From assembly GCF_029846275.1 (NCBI RefSeq), contig NZ_JARVWS010000002.1:620001-684000 (forward strand): a stretch of 64,000 nt of DNA. Direction: 5' to 3'. Source of the stretch: Nocardioides sp. CER19. GTDB lineage: Bacteria > Actinomycetota > Actinomycetes > Propionibacteriales > Nocardioidaceae. Below, in pieces: positions 41,566 to 49,448 of this stretch. Position 1 is the stretch's first letter. Each line of letters begins with the position of its first letter. The position numbers and the translations under genes were made by a program. Below the pieces are notes generated by a model. That model ran no database searches. It saw nothing but the letters and a program-made list of their open reading frames with translations, and was not told the origin of the DNA.

Positions 41566-41594
41566 GAGTCCGGGCCAGAGTCCGGCCCGGACTC
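41566..41594. other. Perfect 11-bp hairpin in the divergent region
   Basis: GAGTCCGGGCC (41566-41576) and GGCCCGGACTC (41584-41594) are perfect inverted copies with a 7-nt loop. It could be an attenuator or block readthrough between the divergent promoters. Confidence 0.6.
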
Positions 41595-41784
41595 CGGGGC
41601 AAGCACCAGCCGCCCGGTGGACGCCGGCGTCGCCGTGGGGGTGATGACGCCGAGACGAGGCCGACCCGCCTTCCCTTGGGGGACGAACGGGGAAGACGCG
41701 ACGAACGAGGCCTCACGCTCGCTTCGGCTCCCTCCCGAGCGGCTGGTGGCGGATCCAGGATCTCCCTCGCCCACGCAGGAGGCA

Positions 41785-41801
41785 TCCCCAAATCTAGGGG
41801 A
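41785..41801. promoter_or_regulatory. Locus palindrome, site B
   Basis: TCCCCAAATCTAGGGGA has perfect TCCCC/GGGGA arms around 7 bp. It lies 117 bp upstream of the regulator start at 41918, similar to sites D and E relative to their genes. Confidence 0.6.
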
Positions 41802-41917
41802 CCGGACCTCTGAGCGGCCGCGGCGTGGCCACGCACCCGCACGATGGCGACGACGGGGAGGGCCGTCGGTCCAGCCGGGTCACCGTGACCCACACACAGT
41901 CCACGCGGGGTGAGCCC

Positions 41918-42652
41918 ATGGCAACGTCGCCGGCACCGGAACGCCTGAGGGTGCTGGTCGCCTCAGACCAGGCACTGATCGCTGATGCCGTCCGCGCGGC
42001 ACTCGCCAGCCGAGGACACGACGCGCTCGTGGTCAGGTGGCCGGGTGACGCACGCCTGCCGAGCCCCCGCCGCCAGGTCACCCAGCCCGCTGCGGTGGAG
42101 GTCGGCCTGCTGCTGAGCGACCTCGACCGGTGGTCACGGATCCGCGCGGCGACGCTCATCGTCGAGCGCGTCCGGGTGCCCTGGGTCGCCTTGACGACGT
42201 CGCCGCGCGGCCCGGCCTGGGGTGGTCTCCTCGCGGCCGGTGCCCGGGTCGTGCTGCCCGGTGCCACCCGGCTCGAGTCCATCAGCGAGCTGCTCCAGGC
42301 GGTCGTCCGGCACGAGATCGACACGCCGGAGGACGAACGTCTCGAGCTCGAGGAGGCCTGGCGGGAGATGCGCGCCCGGCACGACGAGGTCGCCGAGCGG
42401 CTCTCGCGGCTGACGCCGCGAGAGCGCGAGGTGCTGCGCCTGATGTACGCCGGCCAGTCGGTCGCGCGGATCGCGGAGATGCTCGAGGTGGCACCGGCGA
42501 CCGTGCGCAGCCAGGTCAAGTCGGTGCTGCGCAAGCTCGACGTGAACACCCAGCTCGCGGCCGTCGCCGCCTTCGACGACGTGCTGGACGTCTTCGACGG
42601 CAGGACCGTGCACCGGCTGCCGAGGCCGCTCCCGACCGAGCAGACCCGCTGA
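41918..42652 (+). CDS. LuxR-family regulator B with degenerate receiver
   Basis: A 244-residue protein from ATG 41918 (after GGGGTGAG). The N-terminal half folds like a receiver, but the acidic pair is changed (VLVASDQALIADAV in place of VxxxDDH) and the conserved Lys is replaced (RVVLPGATRLES). An Asp is still present in LLLSDLDRW. The C-terminal LuxR domain is intact: LTPREREVLRLMYAGQSVARIAEMLEVAPATVRSQVKSVLRKLDV. It is therefore probably not controlled by ordinary phosphorylation. It is paralogous to 43842-44552 and lies divergent from the kinase/regulator A pair, with site B 117 bp upstream. Confidence 0.88.
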   Translation: MATSPAPERLRVLVASDQALIADAVRAALASRGHDALVVRWPGDARLPSPRRQVTQPAAVEVGLLLSDLDRWSRIRAATLIVERVRVPWVALTTSPRGPAWGGLLAAGARVVLPGATRLESISELLQAVVRHEIDTPEDERLELEEAWREMRARHDEVAERLSRLTPREREVLRLMYAGQSVARIAEMLEVAPATVRSQVKSVLRKLDVNTQLAAVAAFDDVLDVFDGRTVHRLPRPLPTEQTR

Positions 42653-42666
42653 GCGGCGCTCCGGCG

Positions 42667-42693
42667 CCGCCCGGGCCGGGACGACCCGGGCGG
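42667..42693. terminator. Bidirectional terminator hairpin
   Basis: CCGCCCGGG (42667-42675) and CCCGGGCGG (42685-42693) form a perfect 9-bp stem with a 9-nt loop. It lies in the 47-bp gap between two convergent regulator genes. Confidence 0.75.
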
Positions 42694-42699
42694 TGACTC

Positions 42700-43410
42700 T
42701 CAGAGCGTCGGCGGGCGCCAGCCCACCTGGTGGGCCATGCCGACGGCGGCCAGCTGGGAGGACACCTCCAGCTTGGCGAGGATCGACTTCACCTGCGTGC
42801 GCACGGTCGCCTCGGAGACGACGCTCAGCGCCGCGATGTCATGGACGGTGCGGCCCTGCATCAGGCGACCGAGGACCTGCGACTCGCGAGCGGTGAGCAG
42901 GGCGAGGCGGGAGAGCAGCTCCTGGAGCTCCGAGCGCTGCTGGTGCCACGTCCGGAGCAGGTCCTCGCGCTCCTGGTGGGTCATCACCGGCAGTCCCTCG
43001 TTGATGCGGCGGACCGTCGCCAGGATGTTGCTGAGCGGCTGCGCCTTGGACAGCACCGTGCGGGCGCCGTACCTGATCGCCTCGCCCCAGCGGCCCCGGT
43101 CGGACGACGCCGTCACGACGACGACGTTGATCCCGGCCTTGGCGAGCGGTGCGATGAGCCGGACGCCGTCGCCGAAGCCGCCCAGGTCGAGATCGAGGAG
43201 CACGATCCGCGGGCGGAGCCGCACCAGGGAGGACAGCAGGGACCCGGGGGACCCGGCGTTGTCCGGGACGGCGATGCGGCGGACGTCGTACCCCTCGACG
43301 GAGAGCACCAGCTCGAGGGACTCGGCAAAGAGCATGTGGTCCTCGATGATGAGGATGCGCAGCTGTGCCCGAGAGGACGGCGCCTGGGTGATCGGCATCG
43401 TCATGGTCAT
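42700..43410 (-). CDS. LuxR-family response regulator C (intact receiver)
   Basis: A 236-residue close paralogue of regulator A. ATG 43410 is favoured because of GAGGAG 9 nt upstream; a TTG at 43416 is also in frame. The receiver has RILIIEDHMLFAESL, RIVLLDLDLGGFGDG, VVVTASSDRGRWGEAI and TVLSKAQPL, all key residues present. The LuxR domain is LTARESQVLGRLMQGRTVHDIA followed by SEATVRTQVKSILAKLEV. It has no adjacent kinase, so the kinase at 39873 may serve both A and C. It is divergent from degenerate regulator D, mirroring the A/B arrangement. Confidence 0.92.
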   Translation of the reverse strand: MTMTMPITQAPSSRAQLRILIIEDHMLFAESLELVLSVEGYDVRRIAVPDNAGSPGSLLSSLVRLRPRIVLLDLDLGGFGDGVRLIAPLAKAGINVVVVTASSDRGRWGEAIRYGARTVLSKAQPLSNILATVRRINEGLPVMTHQEREDLLRTWHQQRSELQELLSRLALLTARESQVLGRLMQGRTVHDIAALSVVSEATVRTQVKSILAKLEVSSQLAAVGMAHQVGWRPPTL

Positions 43411-43662
43411 GCCCAACGCTCCTCGCCGGGGCGAGGTGCTCGGGCGGTGCGGATGTGGGCATGCGTGCCCAACGCGCTGAACGCGTACATACTTCGGCCC
43501 CCTCGTGGCTGACGTGTGGGGCGGCCCGACCGTCTCCGGTACGGACCGCTTGTGCCCCCGAGGGCCCCCCCATGTGACCAGGACCTTCGTCCCGAAGCGG
43601 GATCATGTCCTGACGAGGAACCTAGTCATTTCGGGCGGTCATACCGCATGAGGCGGATGCCT

Positions 43663-43678
43663 TACCCCAATTTTGGGA
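43663..43678. promoter_or_regulatory. Locus palindrome, site C
   Basis: TACCCCAATTTTGGGA contains the inverted repeat CCCAA-TT-TTGGG. It lies 164 bp upstream of the regulator D start and 253 bp upstream of regulator C. Confidence 0.65.
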
Positions 43679-43722
43679 TCCGCGGTGGGAGGCGCGCCGT
43701 TCCTGGGGGTTCGCGCGGGCCC

Positions 43723-43739
43723 TCCCCAAAACTGGGGGA
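43723..43739. promoter_or_regulatory. Locus palindrome, site D
   Basis: TCCCCAAAACTGGGGGA has CCCC and GGGG arms six bases apart. It is 103 bp upstream of the regulator D start, close to the spacing of site B and site E from their genes. Confidence 0.65.
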
Positions 43740-43841
43740 TGGCCCGTCCGGCCCGTCGCACCGGGCGCAGCGGCATCGGACGATGAGTCATCGGCGGTCG
43801 ATGTACCGCCTGGCCATGCCTCCGATGAATGCAGGTGGTGG

Positions 43842-44552
43842 ATGTCCGGATCGAAGCCGGCAAGGCGATGGAGCGTCGCGGTTGCCTCTGAGCAGGCGTT
43901 GGTCGCCGACGCGGTGCGCGCCAGTCTCGGGAGCCGCGACTTCGAGGCGTCGACGATGCGCTGGCCAGGCGACCAGCACACGGTGCCGCGTCGAATGACC
44001 CCCCACGACCGGTGCGACGCCGGCCTGCTCATCAGCGACCTCGACCGGTGGCCGCGGCTGCGGGCTGCGTCACTGCTCGTCACGAGGTTCCCGACGCCGT
44101 GGGTGGTGCTGACCGCCGCCCCGAACGGGCCGATGTGGGGCGCCGTCCTCGACGCCGGCGCGCGCATCGTGCTGCCCAGCAGCACCGGCTTCGACGACGT
44201 CTGCGACGTCGTCGTCGGCGTGGCCGAGGGTCGCGTCGCGACGCCGCCCGCGGAGCGCGAGCGCCTCGTCGACATGTGGCGGGAGCTGCTCGAGCGTCGT
44301 GAGCTCGTCGGGCAGCGGGTGCAGTCGCTGACGCCGCGCGAGCACGAGGTGCTCACGATGCTGTATGCCGGGGACCCGGTCGCCCGCATCGCCGAGCTGC
44401 TCGAGATCTCCCCAGCGACGGTGCGCAGCCAGGTGAAGGCGGTGCTGCGCAAGCTGCACGTCAACACCCAGCTCGGCGCGGTCGCCGCCCTCGACGACCT
44501 GCTGGAGATGGACGTCAAGGAGCCGGACGAGCCGGTCGAGCTCTGGGCCTAG
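43842..44552 (+). CDS. LuxR-family regulator D with degenerate receiver
   Basis: A 236-residue paralogue of regulator B from ATG 43842 (GCAGGTGG upstream). The receiver-like half has VAVASEQALVADAV instead of an acidic pair and RIVLPSSTGFDD where Lys is expected, while LLISDLDRWPRLRAAS retains Asp residues. The LuxR domain reads LTPREHEVLTMLYAGDPVARIAELLEISPATVRSQVKAVLRKLHV. Its stop codon lies in the left arm of a perfect 20-bp hairpin. Like B, it is probably phosphorylation-independent and may bind the locus palindromes. Confidence 0.87.
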   Translation: MSGSKPARRWSVAVASEQALVADAVRASLGSRDFEASTMRWPGDQHTVPRRMTPHDRCDAGLLISDLDRWPRLRAASLLVTRFPTPWVVLTAAPNGPMWGAVLDAGARIVLPSSTGFDDVCDVVVGVAEGRVATPPAERERLVDMWRELLERRELVGQRVQSLTPREHEVLTMLYAGDPVARIAELLEISPATVRSQVKAVLRKLHVNTQLGAVAALDDLLEMDVKEPDEPVELWA

Positions 44553-44602
44553 ACGGTGGGAAGTGACCACTCACAGGCGAGCGGTCACTTCCCACCGTCT
44601 AG
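44549..44602. terminator. Perfect 20-bp bidirectional terminator containing both stop codons
   Basis: The arms 44549-44568 (CTAGACGGTGGGAAGTGACC) and 44583-44602 are perfect inverted copies with a 14-nt loop. The outer CTAG supplies TAG stop codons to both convergent genes, regulator D on the plus strand and the acetyltransferase on the minus strand. Confidence 0.9.
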
Positions 44603-45129
44603 GTGTCGGTCGGCCGGGCCGGCACCCGCTGCCCGCTCCGGTCGACCCACCCGATCTGCCGGGCGGGGACGCCGGCCACCAGCGCGTACGCCGGCACGTC
44701 GCGGGTCACCACGGAGCCGGCCGCCACCATCGCCCAGGCGCCGATACGCACCGGCGCGACGCAGACCGCGCGGGCGCCGATGCTGGCACCCTCCTCGACG
44801 ATGACGCCGACGCAGTCCCAGTCGTCGGAGCCCTTGAGCCGGCCGTCGGGCGTCACCGCGCGCGGGTTGAGGTCGTTGGTGAACACCACCGCCGGCCCGA
44901 TGAACGCGCCGTCGGCGACGACCGCCGGCTCGTAGACGAGCGCGTGGTTCTGGATCTTGCACCGGTCGCCCACGATGACGCCGGGGCCGAGGTAGGCGCC
45001 GCGTCCGATGACGCAGTCGGCGCCGACCCGGACCTCCTCCCGGAGCTGGGCCAGGTGCCAGACGAGGGTGCGGTCGCCGACCTTGGCGGCCGGGTCGACG
45101 TCGGCGGATGCGTGGATACGGGCTGTCAT
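44599..45129 (-). CDS. Hexapeptide-repeat sugar acetyltransferase (WbpD/WlbB-like)
   Basis: A 176-residue left-handed beta-helix protein from ATG 45129, preceded by GGAGGAAGCC. Hexapeptide repeats run from IHASADVDPAAKVGDRTLVW through VRVGADCVIGRGAYLGPGVIVGD and end with IGAWAMVAAGSVVTRDVPAYALVAGVPA. FTNDLNPRAVTPDGRLK is the active-site loop seen in UDP-2-acetamido-3-amino-glucuronate acetyltransferases. It would N-acetylate an amino sugar nucleotide for the glycan. It ends the minus-strand operon that starts at 48096. Confidence 0.88.
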   Translation of the reverse strand: MTARIHASADVDPAAKVGDRTLVWHLAQLREEVRVGADCVIGRGAYLGPGVIVGDRCKIQNHALVYEPAVVADGAFIGPAVVFTNDLNPRAVTPDGRLKGSDDWDCVGVIVEEGASIGARAVCVAPVRIGAWAMVAAGSVVTRDVPAYALVAGVPARQIGWVDRSGQRVPARPTDT

Positions 45130-45161
45130 GGCTTCCTCCGGGCGGTGTGGGTGCTCGGCGG

Positions 45162-46175
45162 TCATCGGACGACCGCGGGTGACCAGGCCTGCTCGACGTA
45201 GACCTGCGGCTTCGCACCCGCGGCGACGTCGAGCGACCAGATGTCGGTGACGCCCGCCTGGTCGGCGCGGGCGAGGCCGTAGAGCAGCGTGTCGCCGTCG
45301 AGCCACGCGATCTGGTCGTCGACGTTGCGGGCCTCACCGGCCAGCACGGTGCGCTTCATCGTGGACAGGTCCAGCACGGCCGGCGTCCACCACGTGCCGC
45401 TGCCGTGGTCGACCTTCTGCTTGAACGCGATCCGCGTGCCGTCGGGGGAGAGCGAGGGGCACTCGACCTTGTCGGCGACGGTGGTCAGGGTGCGCTTGGT
45501 GAGGTCACCCCGGGCCAGGTAGGTGACGCCGTGGGTCGCGACGGTGGCGTAGAAGGTGTTGTCGTCGGCGGCGAACGTGACGCCCCAGATGTTGCGGTCC
45601 GTCGGCTCCGACCGCTTGCCGTCGAGGTAGAGCGTGAAGGTCTCGAGGTTGCCGAGGCTCTTGCCGCCGACCCGGTGGATCTCGGTCGCGGTCGAGAAGC
45701 CGGTGGTCATGTAGGAGTGGCCGGTCACGAACGACGTGCTGCCGGCCAGTGTGCCGTCCGGTGAGAGACGGGTGCGGCTGGGGATCCCGGGCAGCCCGGC
45801 CTCCCGGACCTGCTGCCAGTCGGCGTCGAGGTCGACCTCCTGGAAGGTGGTCACCACGCCGCGCTTGGTCCGCAGGCAGGAGGCAGCGGTGGCCGTCGCG
45901 TAGACGCGGTCGCAGGAGACGTCGGTGAACGTGCGGGCACCGCCGGGGTCGTCGAGGGGCACCTCGGCGACGACGCCGTACTCCTCGTCGAGGCCGGTGT
46001 GCCGGAACACCAGGCGCGGCCCGGTCAGGGCGTCGCGCGTCGTCGTCGGCACGGTCGGCGGACGGGTGCTGACGGCGCGGGAGCGGTGCAGCTCGGCGAG
46101 GGCGTACGCCGTGCTGCCGGTCGCGACGACCAGGACGGCGACCAGCAGGACGAGCAGTCGCTGGCGTGTCGTCAC
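45162..46175 (-). CDS. Membrane-anchored TolB-like beta-propeller protein
   Basis: A 337-residue protein from GTG 46175, which overlaps the MFS stop by 4 bp. One N-terminal helix (LLVLLVAVLVVATGSTAYAL) anchors or exports it. The rest has propeller-like strands: RLSPDGTLAGSTSFV, WGVTFAADDNTFYATVAT, VECPSLSPDGTRIAFKQKV and IAWLDGDTLLYGLA, as in TolB/DPP IV-type WD repeats. No catalytic residues are obvious. It could bind the glycan or a periplasmic-side partner of the MFS protein with which it is co-translated. Confidence 0.82.
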   Translation of the reverse strand: MTTRQRLLVLLVAVLVVATGSTAYALAELHRSRAVSTRPPTVPTTTRDALTGPRLVFRHTGLDEEYGVVAEVPLDDPGGARTFTDVSCDRVYATATAASCLRTKRGVVTTFQEVDLDADWQQVREAGLPGIPSRTRLSPDGTLAGSTSFVTGHSYMTTGFSTATEIHRVGGKSLGNLETFTLYLDGKRSEPTDRNIWGVTFAADDNTFYATVATHGVTYLARGDLTKRTLTTVADKVECPSLSPDGTRIAFKQKVDHGSGTWWTPAVLDLSTMKRTVLAGEARNVDDQIAWLDGDTLLYGLARADQAGVTDIWSLDVAAGAKPQVYVEQAWSPAVVR

Positions 46176-47398
46176 GGGCGCCCTCGCAGCACGACCGCGC
46201 CACCGGCGACCGCTACCGCGAGCGTCCCGGCGACGAGGACCAGCGCCTGCTGCGGCCCGATCGCGAACCACAGCACGCCGAACCCGACGCTGGCGCCCAT
46301 CCGGGCGAGGGCGACGACCGTCTGGGCGCACGCGATGCCGCTGGTGCGCAGCTCGTCCGGGACGGTGCGGGCGGCCACGGCGGCGAGGACGCCGTCGGTG
46401 CAGGCGTAGAACGTGCCGAGCAGCGCGAGCGCGGCGAGCGCGCCGGGCACCCCGGTCGCCAGGCAGGCGGCGACGTAGGCGCCGGCCAGCGGGAGGTGGC
46501 CGAGGACGAGCACCCGGGTGCGACCGACGCGGTCGGCGAGCCGGCCCATCGGGACCGCGAGCGCGAGGTAGGCGATGTTGGTGCCGACGTAGAGGACCGG
46601 GAACCAGCGGGCCGCCGCGTCGGTGCTGTCCAGCAGGGCGAGGTAGACGAAGCCGTCGCCGACCGTGAGCAGGGCGAGGAAGCCGGCGACGACGAGCAGC
46701 CGCACCATCGGCCCGCTCAGCGCCTGGCGCCAGTGCACCTGCTCGTGCCGCTGCACCCCGCCGGCGTCGCGCGGGACGAACAGGGCCAGGACGACGACAC
46801 CGAGGACGGCGAAGCCGAGGGAGACCACGAGCACGGTGTGGTAGCCGTCGGGGATCGCCCAGAGGATGAGGAAGGCGAGCAGCGGGCCGATCGCGGCGCC
46901 GACGGTGTCGAGGGCGCGGTGGACCCCGAAGCTGCGGCCCAGGTGGGCGGGGTCGCTGGCCGCGGTGATCATCGAGTCGCGCGGCGCGGTGCGCAGGCCC
47001 TTGCCGATCCGGTCGGCCGAGATGACCGTCGAGATCGTCGCGACGCCGCCGGCGAAGAGGAGGAAGACGCGGGCGACCATGCTGAGGCCGTAGCCGGCCA
47101 GCGCCACCCGCTGCGGGCGCCCGCTCTTGTCGGCGACCCAGCCGCCGGCGATCCGCACCAGCGCGCTGACGCCCTGGTAGAGGCCGTCGACGAAGCCGTA
47201 GGCGACGGTGCTGAGCCCGATGACGCTGGTGAGGTAGAGCGGCAGGATCGCGCTCACCGACTCGCTGGAGATGTCGGTGAGCAGGCTGACCACACCGAGC
47301 GTGACGACGAGCCGGGCGACCCGACCTCGCGGCGCGCGCCGGGGGGTGGTCGGGGCGGTTCTCGCGGCGGACGGGCGGTCGCTGAGCGAGAGGTACAT
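46172..47398 (-). CDS. MFS transporter
   Basis: A 408-residue protein with about 12 membrane helices. The first loop has GGWVADKSGRPQRVALAG, a variant of MFS motif A, and the second half repeats it as MGRLADRVGRTRVLVLGH. DRIGKGLRTAPRDSMI resembles the motif of a family related to tetracycline/drug-type exporters. Its ATG shares one base with the upstream gene's stop (TGATG), and its stop overlaps the propeller gene. Cargo unknown; in this context export of a glycan precursor or small molecule is possible. Confidence 0.9.
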   Translation of the reverse strand: MYLSLSDRPSAARTAPTTPRRAPRGRVARLVVTLGVVSLLTDISSESVSAILPLYLTSVIGLSTVAYGFVDGLYQGVSALVRIAGGWVADKSGRPQRVALAGYGLSMVARVFLLFAGGVATISTVISADRIGKGLRTAPRDSMITAASDPAHLGRSFGVHRALDTVGAAIGPLLAFLILWAIPDGYHTVLVVSLGFAVLGVVVLALFVPRDAGGVQRHEQVHWRQALSGPMVRLLVVAGFLALLTVGDGFVYLALLDSTDAAARWFPVLYVGTNIAYLALAVPMGRLADRVGRTRVLVLGHLPLAGAYVAACLATGVPGALAALALLGTFYACTDGVLAAVAARTVPDELRTSGIACAQTVVALARMGASVGFGVLWFAIGPQQALVLVAGTLAVAVAGGAVVLRGRP

Positions 47399-48096
47399 CA
47401 GTCCTCGGCGTCCTTCGGCCGCAGGATGGCGAGCAGGTAGGTCTTCCCCTCCTGCGTGGTGACCGTGACGTTGTCGTCGCCCTTGGCGAAGGCGATGGCG
47501 GGTGAGTTCTCGACCGCCTGGGTGGGCTGCTCCGCGTAGCCGCGTTCGGTCAGCAGCTCGCGGTAGTGCAGCAGGATCGACTGCGGGTCACCGCCCGTGG
47601 CGACGAGCGCCGCCTGGAGCACGTTGCTCGCCACCGCGACGCTGCTCGACTCCACCTCGGTGCCCTTCGGCGGTGCGAGCGCGCGCGGGAAACCGTTCAC
47701 GAGCCGGCCGCGGGCCACGCCCGACTTCGGCAGGGTCGGGCTCAGCAGCGGGTCCGGCTCGGTCGTCGAGGGGTGCGGCAGCACGTAGCCGGTGGTCGTC
47801 GGGGCGCTCGAGGCGCTCGGCAGCAGCTCCGAGGTCGGCCCGGTCGTTCCGGCGTCGGAGCCCGCGGTCGACGTAGTCGACGCCGAACCGGCCTGGCCCG
47901 GCGTTCCCGTCGCCGGCGGTGTCGTCGCGCCGCCGCCCCCGCCCGCCGTCGGCCTGCTGGTCGCGCTCGCGCTGGGCCGGCCCTCGTCGGCGTTCGTCGT
48001 GCCGTGGTGGTCGCCGGCGGTCGCCCCGATGACGGCGGCGGCCACCACCGCGAGGACGCCGGTGGCCCCGAGAGCCATCGTCCGGGTCGTGGCCAT
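47398..48096 (-). CDS. Secreted Thr/Ser/Pro-rich protein of unknown function
   Basis: A 232-residue protein from ATG 48096 (AAGGGGATGAC upstream). A signal anchor (MALGATGVLAVVAAAVIGAT) is followed by ~90 residues of Thr/Ser/Gly/Pro linker and a ~110-residue C-terminal domain: TEVESSSVAVASNVLQAALV, DPQSILLHYRELLTERGYAE and NVTVTTQEGKTYLLAILRP. The C-terminal part looks like a small alpha/beta domain such as those found with LytR-type envelope proteins, but I cannot name it. First gene of the operon to 44599; site E lies 108 bp upstream. Confidence 0.78.
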   Translation of the reverse strand: MATTRTMALGATGVLAVVAAAVIGATAGDHHGTTNADEGRPSASATSRPTAGGGGGATTPPATGTPGQAGSASTTSTAGSDAGTTGPTSELLPSASSAPTTTGYVLPHPSTTEPDPLLSPTLPKSGVARGRLVNGFPRALAPPKGTEVESSSVAVASNVLQAALVATGGDPQSILLHYRELLTERGYAEQPTQAVENSPAIAFAKGDDNVTVTTQEGKTYLLAILRPKDAED

Positions 48097-48203
48097 GTCA
48101 TCCCCTTGCTGTCGGCAGGTCCGGGCGCGCTGCTCGCGAGACGCGCGGGACGGCACCAGTGCAGTCGGTCAGCCGGCGGCCTCGTGGCCGCCGTCGCCGG
48201 CGA

Positions 48204-48219
48204 TCCCCTGATTTGGGGA
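48204..48219. promoter_or_regulatory. Locus palindrome, site E
   Basis: TCCCCTGATTTGGGGA has perfect TCCCC/GGGGA arms six bases apart. It lies 108 bp upstream of the 48096 start, in the 127-bp gap after the LCP gene. Confidence 0.65.
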
Positions 48220-48223
48220 GCCC

Positions 48224-49339
48224 TCAGGGAACGACGTCGCCGGTGAGCTCCCGCCAGTGGACGGCCGCCCACTGGTCGATGCGATCGGTGCGCAGGTCCT
48301 GCCACAGCTCGGCACCGGCCGGCCCGTCGAGCCGTACGACGCTCTGCGACCCGATCCGGGCGGTGCCGAGCGTCGGCGCCGTGAGGAAGCGCAGGTCGGC
48401 CGTGCGGAAGCCCCGCATCGAGAACGCCAGCTTGGCCATCTCGGTGCTGGACCACCCGGAGTCCACGCTCAGGCTGCCGGCCATCGTGTCGAGGAACCCG
48501 TAGAGCATCCGCGGGCTCTTGCGCATCTCCTGGTGCAGGCTCGCCTCCAGGACCGCGCGCAGGAACGCCTGCTGGCGCTTCACCCGGTCGAGGTCGCCGC
48601 CCGGCAGGCCGTAGCGCTGACGGACGTAGAGCAGGGCCTGTCTCCCGTCGAGGTGGTGCCACCCCGCCGTCCAGGCCACGTCGTTGGCGGAGTCGTGGAC
48701 GGTGTCCGGGACCTGGAGGTCGACCCCGCCGACGCGATCGGTGAGCTCCGCGAAGCCCGTCCAGTCGACGACGGCGAGGTGGTCGATGCGCACGCCCGTG
48801 AGCTGCTCGACGGTCGCCACGGTGAGCGACGGACCGCCGAAGGAGTAGGCCCAGTTGACCTTCCCGTAGCCGTGGCCCGGGATCGGCACCCAGGCGTCGC
48901 GCGGGATCGAGACCACCGCCGCGGCCTGTCGGCTGCCGTCGAGGTGCAGCAGCATCAGGGTGTCGGAGCGCTGGGCGCCGGGGACCCACGCCGGTGCCTC
49001 GGCGTCGTCGCCGGTCGTCGCGACATCGGAGCGACGGTCGGTCCCCATCAGCAGGATGTTGACCGCCTTCGCGCCGGGCGTGCCCGGCGCCGGCCGGGCC
49101 GGTCGCTCGCTGGCGTCGAGCTGGCGGAAGACCCCGTCGATGCGACCGATCTTGCTGGTGAGCTGGTGCTCGAGGTACCAGCCGATCCCGAGCGGCACGG
49201 AGCCGAGCACGAGGAGCACGGCGGCCGGGACGACCACGAAGCGGCGCAGCCGGTGGCGGCTCCGCCGGGATCGCCGCGGCAGTGGCGCAGCCGGCCCCTC
49301 GTCGTCGAGCCCGGGCTCCTCCTCAGCGGTCAACGTCAC
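48224..49339 (-). CDS. LytR-CpsA-Psr (LCP) family glycan ligase
   Basis: A 371-residue membrane protein: a basic cytoplasmic start, one helix (FVVVPAAVLLVLGSVPLGIGWYL), then the LCP domain. The catalytic set is complete: ILLMGTDRRSD, QRSDTLMLLHL, VVSIPRDAWVPI, KVNWAYSFGG and YVRQRYGLPGGDLDRVKRQQ. LCP enzymes transfer undecaprenyl-linked glycans such as teichoic acids, capsule or arabinogalactan onto peptidoglycan on the outer face. It probably attaches the polysaccharide made by this locus. A second, degenerate LCP gene lies just upstream on the same strand. Confidence 0.94.
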   Translation of the reverse strand: MTLTAEEEPGLDDEGPAAPLPRRSRRSRHRLRRFVVVPAAVLLVLGSVPLGIGWYLEHQLTSKIGRIDGVFRQLDASERPARPAPGTPGAKAVNILLMGTDRRSDVATTGDDAEAPAWVPGAQRSDTLMLLHLDGSRQAAAVVSIPRDAWVPIPGHGYGKVNWAYSFGGPSLTVATVEQLTGVRIDHLAVVDWTGFAELTDRVGGVDLQVPDTVHDSANDVAWTAGWHHLDGRQALLYVRQRYGLPGGDLDRVKRQQAFLRAVLEASLHQEMRKSPRMLYGFLDTMAGSLSVDSGWSSTEMAKLAFSMRGFRTADLRFLTAPTLGTARIGSQSVVRLDGPAGAELWQDLRTDRIDQWAAVHWRELTGDVVP

Positions 49340-49391
49340 GCCGGAATGGGACGCTGACCGCGCCGCGCGGACGCCGTCGGGGCCGTCAACT

Positions 49392-49406
49392 ACACCATAT
49401 TCGGGT
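49392..49406. promoter_or_regulatory. Promoter motif, site F (LCP gene)
   Basis: ACACCATATTCGGGT is preceded by CAACT as in site G. It lies 53 bp upstream of the intact LCP start. It is a member of the second motif group (ACTCAATATTSGGGT). Confidence 0.5.
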
Positions 49407-49448
49407 CGGCGCTCGGGTCGGCGCTCGAGGCGGCCCCGGCCGCCCGCG

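Larger units (their letters stand above)
41355..41917. other. 563-bp divergent regulatory region with two motif copies
   Basis: No gene is supported between the kinase start (41354) and the next regulator start (41918). The region holds two copies of the locus palindrome (41517-41532, 41785-41801), a perfect 11-bp hairpin (41566-41594), and possible leader sequences for both divergent genes. It has more AT-rich patches than its neighbours. Confidence 0.65.
43411..43841. other. 431-bp divergent regulatory region with two motif copies
   Basis: No gene is supported between the starts at 43410 and 43842. Two strong copies of the locus palindrome (43663-43678 and 43723-43739) lie 60 bp apart, centre to centre. 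The layout repeats that of 41355-41917, consistent with duplication of a divergent regulator pair. Confidence 0.65.
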
